Below, piece after piece: positions 1 to 7,967 of a stretch of 21,455 bases of DNA. Under the pieces are notes generated by a model. It was not told the DNA's origin. It saw nothing but the letters and a program-made list of their open reading frames with translations, and made no database searches. How positions within the stretch are numbered: the first letter of the stretch is position 1; every line of letters starts with the position of its first letter. Source of the DNA: an uncultured Lachnospiraceae bacterium (lineage in GTDB: Bacteria; Bacillota; Clostridia; Lachnospirales; Lachnospiraceae). The DNA lies in contig CAJUGG010000049.1 of the NCBI GenBank assembly GCA_910585995.1, positions 1 to 21,455 of the forward strand. The letters are read 5' to 3'. A program made the position numbers and the translations under genes.

Positions 1-1
1 C

Positions 2-52
2 AATAATGTCTATGAGTATGTAAATCAGGGAATACTAAGATACAAACAATAG
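2..52 (+). CDS. 3' end of an unidentified protein (partial, runs off window)
   Basis: Only the last 16 codons are present, encoding NNVYEYVNQGILRYKQ followed by TAG at 50-52. The other two + frames are closed by stops within the first 25 bases, so this is the only frame that could end a gene here. The stop codon lies inside the left arm of the 9-nt inverted repeat of the 44-nt element described at 44-87, and the last two codons (AAA CAA) belong to that element. The radical SAM gene at 8003-8941 ends in the same way (Lys-Gln-TAG) in the second copy of the element, which supports this being a real gene end. The tail is too short to assign a family. Confidence 0.45.
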   Translation, partial: NNVYEYVNQGILRYKQ

Positions 53-87
53 ATTGTGAGCTTCACCGGCAAATCTATTGTCATGAA
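44..87 (+). repeat. 44-nt intercistronic hairpin element, copy A
   Basis: The sequence shows CAATAGATT (47-55) and AATCTATTG (72-80), a perfect 9-bp inverted repeat around a 16-nt loop, followed by TCATGAA. The second copy lies on the - strand at 7968-8011. The two copies match at 35 of 44 positions without gaps. Eight of the nine differences fall in two 4-nt blocks of the loop, which flank a conserved GCTTC; the ninth is in the right arm. The element starts inside the last codons of the preceding frame and ends just before the Shine-Dalgarno of tig. It has no T tract after the stem, so it is not a classical terminator. A protein-binding site, an RNA processing or attenuation element, or a small interspersed repeat are all possible. 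Confidence 0.7.
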
Positions 88-113
88 TTATGAAGGAGGA
101 TACGTTAGCGATC

Positions 114-1400
114 ATGAGTGTACAGGTAGAGAAACAGGAGAAAAACATGGCAAAGCTGACCATCGAGGTGTCAGCTGAGAAAGTAGAGAAGGCAATTCAG
201 GCAGCATATCAAAAAGAAAAGAAAAATATCAATATTCCAGGTTTCCGCAAAGGCAAAGCGCCTCGTCAATTGATAGAGAAGATGTATGGAAAAGAAGTGT
301 TTTATAATGAAGCATTGGATCAACTGCTTCCTACCGCTTATGCTGACGCATTAGAGGAGTGCGAGGAAGAGATTGTGTCCCGTCCTCAGATCAGCATTGT
401 ACAGATGGAGAGCGGCAAGCCGCTTATCTTTACTGCATCTGTGGCTGTGAAGCCGGAAGTGACCCTGGGTGAGTATAAAGGGGTGGAAGTGGAGAAAAAA
501 GCGATTGAAGTGGTGGACGAAGAGATCGAGGCAGAGATTACCAAAGAAAGAGAAGCCAATGCCAGAACCATCACCGTTGACGACCGCGCAGTGATGGATG
601 GAGATATGATTACGCTTGACTATGCAGGATCTGTGGACGGCGTGGCATTTGAGGGCGGCACAGCAAAGGATCAGGAGCTGACCATCGGTTCTGGAAGATT
701 TATCCCAGGATTTGAGGAGCAGCTTGTGGGAGTGACCATCGGAGAAGAAAAAGAAGTTCATGTAACGTTCCCGGAAGAGTACCATGCCAAAGAGTTAGCA
801 GGCAAGGCGGCTGTCTTCCAATGTGTGGTACATGGCATCAAAGTGAAAGAACTCCCGGAAGTAGATGATGAATTTGCTCAGGAAGTATCAGAATTTGATA
901 CCCTGGATGCATATAAAGAAGACATTAAGGCAAGACTTCTCAAAGATAAAGAGGCAGATGCAAAGAGAGCCAAAGAAGATGCAGTGATCAAGAAGATCAT
1001 CGAGGGAGCGACCATGGAGATCCCGGATGCGATGGTAGAGTTCCAGACCGAGCAGATGATGGAAGAATTTGGTCAGAGAATGCAGATGCAGGGCCTGTCT
1101 CTGGAGCAGTATTTCCAGATCACCGGCATGAGTGAAGCGAATTACAGAGAGCAGATGAAGCCAAGGGCAACACAGAATATCCAGAGCAGACTGGTATTAG
1201 AAGCAGTTGCAAAGGCTGAGAATCTAGAAGCCACCGAGCAGGATTTGGAAGATGAGATGGCTAAGATGGCAGAGATGTATAAGATGGAAGTTGACAAAGT
1301 CAAAGAGATGATTGGAGACTATCAGAAAGACGAGATCAAGAAAGATATTGTGATCCAGAAAGCCATTGATCTGGTGACAGAAGCAGCGGTCGAGGCGTAA
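114..1400 (+). CDS. tig: Trigger factor (ribosome-associated chaperone and peptidyl-prolyl isomerase)
   Basis: The 428-residue protein is a normal-length trigger factor. It docks at the ribosomal exit tunnel and shields nascent chains. The N-terminal ribosome-binding domain carries the signature loop GFRKGK at residues 43-48, which in the family contacts protein L23. An FKBP-like isomerase domain follows at about 158-243 (DGDMITLDYAGSVDG onward), then the helical C-terminal chaperone domain. ATG 114 is chosen because SVQVEK aligns with the usual family N-terminus. AAGGAGG at 93-99 serves it, although the 14-nt spacing is long. An in-frame ATG at 90 overlaps that site and is unlikely. A second in-frame ATG at 147 has its own AGGAG at 136-140 with ideal spacing and might give a form 11 residues shorter. 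The gene heads a protein quality-control group with clpP, clpX and lon. Confidence 0.97.
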   Translation: MSVQVEKQEKNMAKLTIEVSAEKVEKAIQAAYQKEKKNINIPGFRKGKAPRQLIEKMYGKEVFYNEALDQLLPTAYADALEECEEEIVSRPQISIVQMESGKPLIFTASVAVKPEVTLGEYKGVEVEKKAIEVVDEEIEAEITKEREANARTITVDDRAVMDGDMITLDYAGSVDGVAFEGGTAKDQELTIGSGRFIPGFEEQLVGVTIGEEKEVHVTFPEEYHAKELAGKAAVFQCVVHGIKVKELPEVDDEFAQEVSEFDTLDAYKEDIKARLLKDKEADAKRAKEDAVIKKIIEGATMEIPDAMVEFQTEQMMEEFGQRMQMQGLSLEQYFQITGMSEANYREQMKPRATQNIQSRLVLEAVAKAENLEATEQDLEDEMAKMAEMYKMEVDKVKEMIGDYQKDEIKKDIVIQKAIDLVTEAAVEA

Positions 1401-1433
1401 TTTCTAAGACTTGTACTGCGAAGCGGCACAGGA

Positions 1434-1463
1434 GGGCATAGCTGGCGGGCTGTGCCCTTTGTT
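1434..1463 (+). terminator. Terminator-like hairpin between tig and clpP
   Basis: GGGCATAGC (1434-1442) pairs with GCTGTGCCC (1449-1457), nine pairs including one G-U, around the 6-nt loop TGGCGG. TTTGTT follows. The T tract is short, so partial termination that lowers clpP relative to tig is more likely than a complete stop. I see no clear promoter between the hairpin and clpP. Confidence 0.55.
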
Positions 1464-1517
1464 CACGACCATAGAAGCGCGTTGTTACGGATCAGACGAG
1501 TTAGGAGGAGGATAAAT

Positions 1518-2099
1518 ATGGCATTAGTACCCTACGTCATTGAACAGACGAGCAGAGGAGAGAGAAGTTATGATATCTACTCCCGGTTATTAAAAGAGAG
1601 GATTATTTTCCTTGGAGAAGAAGTGAATGAGACGACAGCCAGTCTGATCGTTGCACAGCTTCTGTTTTTGGAATCCGAGGATCCCGGCAAGGATATTCAT
1701 TTATATATCAATAGTCCGGGTGGCTCTGTGACAGCAGGAATGGCGATCTTTGATACCATGAATTATATCAAATGTGATGTTTCGACCATTTGTATTGGTA
1801 TGGCAGCCAGCATGGGAGCATTTTTGCTGGCCGGTGGTGCGAAAGATAAACGTTTTGCCCTGCCCAATGCAGAGATTATGATTCACCAGCCTCTGGGCGG
1901 TGCCAAAGGGCAGGCGACAGAGATCGAGATCGCTGCGAAACATATTTTGCGCACCAGAGAGAAATTAAACAGTATCCTGGCAGAGCGCACAGGTCAGCCA
2001 TTGGAAGTCATTGAGCGAGATACCGAGCGCGACAACTATATGACAGCAGAAGAGGCGAAGAGTTACGGGCTGATCGACCAGATTCTGGCAAGACATTAA
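1518..2099 (+). CDS. clpP: ATP-dependent Clp protease proteolytic subunit ClpP
   Basis: The 193-residue protein has the exact family length. It forms the double-heptamer serine protease barrel that degrades substrates fed by ClpX or another Clp ATPase. The catalytic triad is intact: Ser98 in GMAASMGAF, His123 in MIHQP and Asp172 in RDTERDNYM. The oxyanion-side motif NSPGGSV is at 65-71. ATG 1518 follows a strong AGGAGGA at 1503-1509. An upstream in-frame ATG at 1452 would add a basic, unconserved extension starting inside the hairpin, and was rejected. The gene lies 11 nt before clpX, so the two are surely co-transcribed. I saw no CtsR or CIRCE operator upstream. Confidence 0.98.
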   Translation: MALVPYVIEQTSRGERSYDIYSRLLKERIIFLGEEVNETTASLIVAQLLFLESEDPGKDIHLYINSPGGSVTAGMAIFDTMNYIKCDVSTICIGMAASMGAFLLAGGAKDKRFALPNAEIMIHQPLGGAKGQATEIEIAAKHILRTREKLNSILAERTGQPLEVIERDTERDNYMTAEEAKSYGLIDQILARH

Positions 2100-2110
2100 G
2101 GGAGAATTAC

Positions 2111-3337
2111 ATGGCTAGAAATGAAATCAGATGTTCTTTTTGCGGCAAGACAGAGAGTCAGGTTATGAAGTTGCTGAAAGGACCTAACGGTGTCTATATA
2201 TGCGATGCGTGTGTAGAACTTTGCTCAGAGATCATCGACGAGGAACTTGGCGAAGAAGAGAGCGGATTTGAGTTAGAGGAAGAGATCAATCTGTTAAAAC
2301 CAGAAGAGATCAAAAATTTTCTAGATGAGTATGTGATTGGACAGGAGAGGGCAAAAAGAGTGCTCTCTGTAGCGGTTTACAATCATTATAAGCGAATCCT
2401 TTCTTCCAAAGATCTGGATATTGAACTTCAGAAGAGTAATATCCTGTTGCTTGGCCCCACAGGTTCTGGCAAGACATTGCTGGCACAGACGCTGGCGCGG
2501 ATCCTAAATGTGCCATTTGCCATTGCAGATGCCACTACATTGACCGAAGCCGGATATGTGGGTGAGGATGTGGAGAATATCCTCTTAAAGATCATCCAGG
2601 CAGCAGACTATGATATCGAACGCGCACAAAAAGGAATTATCTATATTGATGAGATTGACAAAGTAACCCGCAAATCGGAGAATCCTTCGATTACCAGGGA
2701 TGTATCAGGAGAAGGCGTGCAGCAGGCGCTCTTAAAGATTTTAGAAGGGACGGTTGCTTCGGTTCCTCCACAGGGCGGAAGAAAGCATCCGCATCAGGAG
2801 CTTTTGCAGATTGATACGACCAATATCTTATTTATCTGCGGTGGTGCTTTTGAGGGACTGGATAAGATCATTGAGACTCGTATGGACCGCAAGTCCATCG
2901 GTTTTAATGCGGATATCCGGGATAAACGCAGGGAAAATGTGGGAGAGCTTTTGAGAAATGCTCTGCCGGAGGACTTTATTAAGTTTGGTATGATTCCTGA
3001 GTTTATGGGACGTGTACCCATAGCGGTATCTTTGGACCCGCTGACCCAGGAGGATATGGTGCGGATACTATTAGAACCAAAAAATTCTATTATCCGTCAG
3101 TATCAGAAGCTGTTTGAACTGGATGATGTCGAACTTATGTTCGATGAAGACGCTGTAAAAGCGGTGGCTAAAAAGACCATCTCCCGGAAGACAGGAGCGA
3201 GAGGATTGCGTTCCATTATGGAAGAGACGATGATGGATCTGATGTTTACGATTCCTTCCGATAACAGCATCCGTAGCTGCACCATCACCCGCGGAGCGGT
3301 GGAGGGCACCGGTGTGCCCATTATTACAAGAAAGTAA
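2111..3337 (+). CDS. clpX: ClpX, AAA+ unfoldase of the ClpXP protease
   Basis: The 408-residue protein unfolds tagged substrates using ATP and threads them into ClpP. The N-terminal zinc-binding domain has Cys8, Cys11, Cys31 and Cys34. The AAA+ module follows with Walker A GPTGSGKT (115-122), the substrate-gripping pore loop GYVG (148-151), Walker B IIYIDE (176-181) and the RKH loop (224-226). The IGF tripeptide at 263-265 is the ClpP docking loop, so pairing with the adjacent ClpP is expected. The start ATG follows GGGAG placed directly after the clpP stop. All key residues are present. Confidence 0.98.
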   Translation: MARNEIRCSFCGKTESQVMKLLKGPNGVYICDACVELCSEIIDEELGEEESGFELEEEINLLKPEEIKNFLDEYVIGQERAKRVLSVAVYNHYKRILSSKDLDIELQKSNILLLGPTGSGKTLLAQTLARILNVPFAIADATTLTEAGYVGEDVENILLKIIQAADYDIERAQKGIIYIDEIDKVTRKSENPSITRDVSGEGVQQALLKILEGTVASVPPQGGRKHPHQELLQIDTTNILFICGGAFEGLDKIIETRMDRKSIGFNADIRDKRRENVGELLRNALPEDFIKFGMIPEFMGRVPIAVSLDPLTQEDMVRILLEPKNSIIRQYQKLFELDDVELMFDEDAVKAVAKKTISRKTGARGLRSIMEETMMDLMFTIPSDNSIRSCTITRGAVEGTGVPIITRK

Positions 3338-3344
3338 AGAACCT

Positions 3345-3368
3345 GGGCTGTCTTATGACAGCCCTTTT
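3345..3368 (+). terminator. Terminator-like hairpin between clpX and lon
   Basis: GGGCTGTC (3345-3352) and GACAGCCC (3357-3364) form a perfect 8-bp GC-rich stem with a TTAT loop, followed by TTTT. The lon ribosome site (AGGAGGGG) starts only a few bases later, so this probably acts as a partial terminator or attenuator inside the operon rather than an operon end. No separate lon promoter is visible. Confidence 0.7.
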
Positions 3369-3383
3369 GAATAGGAGGGGAAA

Positions 3384-5696
3384 ATGGGAAGAGAAAAGAT
3401 ACAGATGCCTACAGTTGTACTGCGTGGATTGACGATTCTTCCAAAGATGATTACCCATTTTGATATTGACGATGTAAAGCTTGTCAAAGCTGTAGAGAAG
3501 GCACTGACAGAGGAACAGAAACTATTTCTTGTGACACAGAAGAATCCAGAGGCCCAAGAGCCGAAAAAGGAAGATCTCTTTTCCTTTGGTACAGTGGCGG
3601 AGATCAAACAGATTGTAAAGATACCACATAATGTATTAAGAGTTCTGGTGGAGGGACTTTATCGGGCCGAGCTGTTGGAGATGGAAGAGAAAGAATATTT
3701 AGAAGCCTCCATCAAGAGGGCAGATCTGGAAGCTTTTGAGGGTCCTCATGACAACGCCAGAGAGGCCATGCTTCGCAATCTAAAAGAAATCTTTCTAAAA
3801 TACACAGAAAATGTCAATAAGATCGGAAAAGATATCGTCAATCAGGTGTTAGAAAGCGCTGATCTGGAGCAGCTTCTGATACAGGCGATGGTTCATATTC
3901 CTTTTGGATGGGAACAGAGGCAGAGACTTTTGGATATTGGTAGTTATGAAGAGTGCTACAAGACGCTCTGCATGATGCTTAACAATGAGTTGGAAATCGA
4001 GCAGTACAGACGGGATATCCAGACCAAGGTAAAAGCTCGTGTGGATAAAAATCAAAGAGAATATATCTTACGAGAACAGATCAAAGTGATCCGGGAAGAA
4101 CTAGGCGACGATGGTCCCAACGCAGAGGCAGATCAATTCCGTAAGGCGGTAAAGAAGCTGCAGGCATCGACAGAAGTGAAAAAGCGGATCGAAAAAGAGA
4201 TCCAGAGATTTTTAAATGCGGGTTCTAATTCCGCGGAAGCTTCGGTAATCCGGGGCTATATCGAGACACTTTTAGACCTTCCTTGGGATAAAAGAAGCGA
4301 AGACTGCCTGGAGCTGAAAAAGGCCCGGAAGGTGTTGGAAAAAGAGCACTATGGTTTAGAAAAGGTAAAAGAACGGGTGCTTGATTTTCTGGCGGTGCGT
4401 CAGATGCTTAAGGAAGGAGAAAGTCCGATCCTGTGTCTGGTGGGGCCTCCGGGGACTGGCAAGACTTCGGTGGCTCGTTCTATCGCTCATGCCCTTAATA
4501 AAAAATATGTACGAATCTGTCTGGGAGGTGTCCACGACGAGGCTGAGATCCGGGGACACAGAAGGACTTATATTGGCGCCATGCCAGGAAGGATTGCGGA
4601 TGGCATCCGACAGGCAGGAGTCAAAAATCCGCTGATGGTATTGGATGAGATCGACAAAGTGAGCAGTGACCACAGAGGGGATACGTTCTCTGCCCTGTTA
4701 GAAGTGCTGGACAGTGAGCAGAATGTAAAGTTCCGTGATCACTATGTGGAGCTTCCGGTGGATCTGTCAGAAGTGATGTTTTTATGTACAGCTAATGATA
4801 CACAGACTATCCCAAGGCCGCTTTTAGATCGTATGGAAGTCATAGAGGTCAGCAGTTATACGGAAAATGAGAAACTGCACATCGCACAGGATCATCTGCT
4901 TCCCAAACAGAGAAAACGTCATGGACTGAAAAAAGCGCAGCTTCAGATCAACACAAAAGCCATGGAGAAGATCATCCATCATTATACCAGAGAGGCCGGT
5001 GTGCGCAATCTGGAACGCAAGATTGCAGCCGTGTGCCGTAAGGCAGACCGTGAGATCTTAGAAGAAGAAAAAAACAGTGTCCGTGTGACCGAGAAAAACC
5101 TGGAAAAATATCTGGGTAAGATCTTGTATGATTTTCAGGATAAAAATGAAAAAGATGAGATCGGGATTGTCAGAGGACTGGCGTGGACCAGTGTGGGAGG
5201 TGACACACTGGAGATCGAAGTAAATCTGATGCCAGGCAAAGGAAATCTGGAATTGACCGGACAATTAGGGGATGTGATGCAGGAGTCTGCCAAAGCCGGG
5301 GTCAGCTATATCCGCTCGGTCAGCGTAGATTATGAACTGAAAAAAGAGTATTTCCAGGAACATGATATTCATATTCATATTCCAGAGGGAGCAGTGCCAA
5401 AAGACGGACCATCTGCGGGTATTACGATGGCTACTGCCATGCTGTCGGCGATCCTGGAGAAACCAGTACGGGCAGATGTGGCTATGACAGGAGAGATTAC
5501 ACTGCGAGGGAGAGTCCTGCCCATCGGCGGCCTGAAGGAGAAGCTGTTAGCCGCTAAGAGTGCGGGGATCAAACGTGTCATCGTGCCTAAAAAGAATCGA
5601 AGAGACGTAGAAGAACTGTCCCATGAGATCACAGGCGGCCTGGAGATGGTATATGCAGAGACCATGAATGAAGTGCTAACCAATGCATTTGTATAA
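3384..5696 (+). CDS. lon: Lon protease, ATP-dependent serine protease
   Basis: The 770-residue protein is a full-length LonA protease that degrades misfolded and regulatory proteins in the cytoplasm. The N-terminal substrate-recognition domain (about 8-200) is followed by a helical linker and the AAA+ domain, with Walker A GPPGTGKT (354-361) and Walker B LMVLDE (417-422). The C-terminal protease domain has the Ser-Lys dyad: Ser677 in PKDGPSAG and Lys720 in GGLKEKLLAAK, 43 residues apart as in E. coli Lon. The start ATG has AGGAGGGG just upstream. The gene follows clpX after the hairpin at 3345-3368 and precedes engB by 9 nt. The order clpX-lon-engB is common in Clostridia and Bacilli. Confidence 0.98.
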   Translation: MGREKIQMPTVVLRGLTILPKMITHFDIDDVKLVKAVEKALTEEQKLFLVTQKNPEAQEPKKEDLFSFGTVAEIKQIVKIPHNVLRVLVEGLYRAELLEMEEKEYLEASIKRADLEAFEGPHDNAREAMLRNLKEIFLKYTENVNKIGKDIVNQVLESADLEQLLIQAMVHIPFGWEQRQRLLDIGSYEECYKTLCMMLNNELEIEQYRRDIQTKVKARVDKNQREYILREQIKVIREELGDDGPNAEADQFRKAVKKLQASTEVKKRIEKEIQRFLNAGSNSAEASVIRGYIETLLDLPWDKRSEDCLELKKARKVLEKEHYGLEKVKERVLDFLAVRQMLKEGESPILCLVGPPGTGKTSVARSIAHALNKKYVRICLGGVHDEAEIRGHRRTYIGAMPGRIADGIRQAGVKNPLMVLDEIDKVSSDHRGDTFSALLEVLDSEQNVKFRDHYVELPVDLSEVMFLCTANDTQTIPRPLLDRMEVIEVSSYTENEKLHIAQDHLLPKQRKRHGLKKAQLQINTKAMEKIIHHYTREAGVRNLERKIAAVCRKADREILEEEKNSVRVTEKNLEKYLGKILYDFQDKNEKDEIGIVRGLAWTSVGGDTLEIEVNLMPGKGNLELTGQLGDVMQESAKAGVSYIRSVSVDYELKKEYFQEHDIHIHIPEGAVPKDGPSAGITMATAMLSAILEKPVRADVAMTGEITLRGRVLPIGGLKEKLLAAKSAGIKRVIVPKKNRRDVEELSHEITGGLEMVYAETMNEVLTNAFV

Positions 5697-5705
5697 GAGG
5701 TAATT

Positions 5706-6320
5706 ATGATCATAAAACAGGCAGAACTTCAGACCGTCTGCGGGATCACAAGCAGGCTCCCGGAGAATATACACCCGGAGGTGGCTTTCGCCGGAAAGTC
5801 CAATGTGGGAAAATCTTCTCTGATCAACGGCCTTTTGAACCGCAAATCCCTGGCAAGGACTTCTTCCCAGCCAGGGAAGACGCAGACGATCAATTTTTAT
5901 GAGATCAATCAGATGTTTTATCTGGTAGATCTTCCAGGTTATGGCTATGCCAAAGCAAGTGAGGAGATCCGGGCGCAGTGGGGACAGATGGTAGAGCGCT
6001 ATCTTCATCAGTCAAAACAACTAAGAGCTGTATTTTTGCTGGTGGATATCCGTCATGCCCCCTCTGCCAATGACAAGCAGATGTATCAATGGATCTTAAG
6101 CCAGGGCTATGAACCGCTCATTATCGCTACTAAACTGGATAAGATCAAGAGAAGCCAGGTGGCAAAGCAGTTAAAACTTTTAAAAGAGGAACTTAAGCTG
6201 TTGCCGGGTACAAAGCTGCTTCCTTTTTCCGCACAGACGAAACAGGGACGTGAAGAGATCTGGGAAGTGATCGAGGGCATGATAGGTGTTATGGGTGACA
6301 CAGAGGAAACATCTATATGA
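5706..6320 (+). CDS. engB: Ribosome-biogenesis GTPase EngB/YsxC
   Basis: This 204-residue TRAFAC GTPase is needed for late assembly of the 50S subunit. It shows G1 GKSNVGKS (30-37), switch I around QPGKTQTINFY, G3 DLPG (75-78), G4 TKLDK (142-146) and G5 SAQ (175-177). It starts 9 nt after the lon stop, with AGAGGT as a modest ribosome site, and its TGA overlaps the ATG of the next gene (ATGA), so translation of the two is probably coupled. Confidence 0.96.
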   Translation: MIIKQAELQTVCGITSRLPENIHPEVAFAGKSNVGKSSLINGLLNRKSLARTSSQPGKTQTINFYEINQMFYLVDLPGYGYAKASEEIRAQWGQMVERYLHQSKQLRAVFLLVDIRHAPSANDKQMYQWILSQGYEPLIIATKLDKIKRSQVAKQLKLLKEELKLLPGTKLLPFSAQTKQGREEIWEVIEGMIGVMGDTEETSI

Positions 6321-7432
6321 AAGTTTTCAGAAATCTTTTAAACATCGGGATATTTATTGGAGAGATTTTACTGCTGATCTTTGTAGCTCCTGCACTGGTG
6401 AAATTTTTTCTGCCGATGATCATAGGATGGCTGATTGCACAACTGGCAAATCCCCTGGTGCGCTTTTTGGAGCGGCGCCTTCATATCGTGCGCAGGCATA
6501 GTTCTTTTGGGATTATCTTTGGAACGATTTTTTTGATTGTACTGGCTTGTTATTATGCGGTTTTGTGGATTGTAAGAGAATCCGGAGAATTGATCGGCCG
6601 GCTTCCTGTCTATTATCAGGCACTGATACAGGGACTGGACCGGATTGCAGAGAATCTGCAGGGAGTGGCTTCTAAGATGTCGCCGGATATGCGGGAAAAG
6701 ATCGCGGACTTTACCGACCATTTTACTGACTATCTGGGGGATATCATTGGGGGCTTAGGCGGCGGAACCATGGCAGCAGCGGGAAATATGGCGAAAAATA
6801 TCCCTTCTTTGATGGTCTCTTTTATCTTTGTATTATTATTTGCCTATTTTTTTATCGCACAGAGAGAACGGGTGCATCGGATTATTAAAAATCTGATACC
6901 TGAGAGTATGAGGATGCAGTTGTCCATGGTCTGGTCTAATATGAAATATGCAGTGGGCGGATATTTTCGTGCACAGTTTAAGATTATGGGGATCGTCGGC
7001 GTGATCTTAGCCGTGGGATTTCTGATTATGAGGATCGAATATGCACTGCTTCTGGCAGCGGTAATCGCGCTTTTAGATTTTCTGCCTATGTTGGGAACCG
7101 GGACCGTCCTGCTCCCGTGGGCGTTGTTTTGCGCGCTAAGCGATGCGATTCCAAGAGCTGTGGGTCTTTTGAGCCTGTATGTGATCACACAGGCCACCCG
7201 ACAGCTGATCCAGCCTAAGATGGTGGGGGACAGCATTGGCATCGACACACTGACCACATTGTTTTTCTTATTTGTTGGATATCGGGTTCATGGGATCTTA
7301 GGAATGATCATCGCAGTTCCGGCAGGGCTTATATTGATTGAATTTTATGAAGCAGGGGCTTTTGCACATATTATCCGCAATATAAAAGAACTCGCGCAGA
7401 CAATCCAGTCCTGGCGGGATGGAGAAGACTGA
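6317..7432 (+). CDS. AI-2E family transporter-like integral membrane protein
   Basis: The 371-residue polytopic membrane protein belongs to the AI-2E transporter family (PF01594), which includes B. subtilis YtvI. Hydrophobic segments occur near residues 8-45, 63-86, 163-181, 222-252, 255-275, 280-295 and 310-342. Family-type motifs are DFLPMLGTGT (254-263) and QPKMVGDSIGID (299-310). Substrates are poorly defined: some members export AI-2, others act as ion antiporters, and YtvI is a sporulation protein. No substrate can be assigned here. It overlaps engB by 4 nt and is the last gene of the operon. The stop codon lies in a 14-bp palindrome shared with the convergent gene. Confidence 0.88.
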   Translation: MKVFRNLLNIGIFIGEILLLIFVAPALVKFFLPMIIGWLIAQLANPLVRFLERRLHIVRRHSSFGIIFGTIFLIVLACYYAVLWIVRESGELIGRLPVYYQALIQGLDRIAENLQGVASKMSPDMREKIADFTDHFTDYLGDIIGGLGGGTMAAAGNMAKNIPSLMVSFIFVLLFAYFFIAQRERVHRIIKNLIPESMRMQLSMVWSNMKYAVGGYFRAQFKIMGIVGVILAVGFLIMRIEYALLLAAVIALLDFLPMLGTGTVLLPWALFCALSDAIPRAVGLLSLYVITQATRQLIQPKMVGDSIGIDTLTTLFFLFVGYRVHGILGMIIAVPAGLILIEFYEAGAFAHIIRNIKELAQTIQSWRDGED

Positions 7433-7443
7433 ACATATGTTCA
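7430..7443. other. 14-bp perfect palindrome spanning two convergent stop codons
   Basis: TGAACATATGTTCA is its own reverse complement. Its outer triplets are the TGA stop of the AI-2E-family gene on + and the TGA stop of the DUF4364 gene on -. Only 8 nt separate the two genes and no hairpin-plus-T-tract terminator is visible for either, so the 3' ends may overlap or depend on Rho. Confidence 0.6.
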
Positions 7444-7953
7444 TAGCAATTCTTTCATCACATGCGCGTAGATCTCCTGGCTCTTTCCTTTCCAGTTCAG
7501 GCATACAGAGACTGCCTGCTTTTCAGAAGGAACCGAGAGAGTCAGATCAATCAGTGTAGAATGTTGTTCCAGTACCTGGCAGTGTACCAGGTAGTCATTA
7601 TTTTTCCCAAGATAATAGTCGGCAGTGGTGGAGAGATCGCTCTGGATATGTAGCCGATTCTCCCGCAGATATTCTTTGATATCCTGACAGATGGCATCGG
7701 AGATCTTATTTCCCAGATAGTTCAGGGTATCTTTTCCTGCATCAGTGATGCGGTACAGGGTACTGTTGGTATCAGAGGTCACATCTACATGTCCGGTCTC
7801 CACCATCTCCGAGAGGGACTGCTGGAGGGAAAAATAATTGGTATATCCTTTACCCAGGATAAATTCTGAGATACGGGAATTGGACAGCGGTGCGTCCATC
7901 TGCTCCAGCATCTTTAAGATAATCAGTTTGTAGAGAGTCAGCGTATCAGCCAT
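7441..7953 (-). CDS. DUF4364 family protein (predicted winged-helix)
   Basis: The 170-residue cytoplasmic protein matches the DUF4364 family found in Clostridia. Residues 1-75 resemble a winged helix-turn-helix of the PadR/MarR sort: LYKLIILKMLEQM, then a recognition-helix-like segment around NYFSLQQSLSEMVETG, then a wing ending YRITDAG. The remainder is an alpha/beta segment of unknown role. A DNA-binding role is inferred from fold only. The start has AAGGAG with 7-nt spacing. It lies 49 nt downstream of the radical SAM gene on the same strand, with copy B of the 44-nt element filling the gap. Confidence 0.82.
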   Translation of the reverse strand: MADTLTLYKLIILKMLEQMDAPLSNSRISEFILGKGYTNYFSLQQSLSEMVETGHVDVTSDTNSTLYRITDAGKDTLNYLGNKISDAICQDIKEYLRENRLHIQSDLSTTADYYLGKNNDYLVHCQVLEQHSTLIDLTLSVPSEKQAVSVCLNWKGKSQEIYAHVMKELL

Positions 7954-7967
7954 AGTTACACTCCTTG

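Noticed and set aside
54..81. Promoter-like TTGTGA-16-TATTGT before tig
   Set aside because: Both boxes are weak, the spacer is short, and the -35 is not kept in copy B of the same element, so it is probably chance within the repeat.
1464..1517. CtsR or CIRCE heat-shock operator before clpP
   Set aside because: Neither GGTCAAA-type heptads nor TTAGCACTC/GAGTGCTAA occur there.
1452..1517. Longer ClpP from ATG 1452
   Set aside because: The extension is basic and unconserved, starts inside a terminator hairpin and lacks a ribosome site; the 193-residue form is standard.
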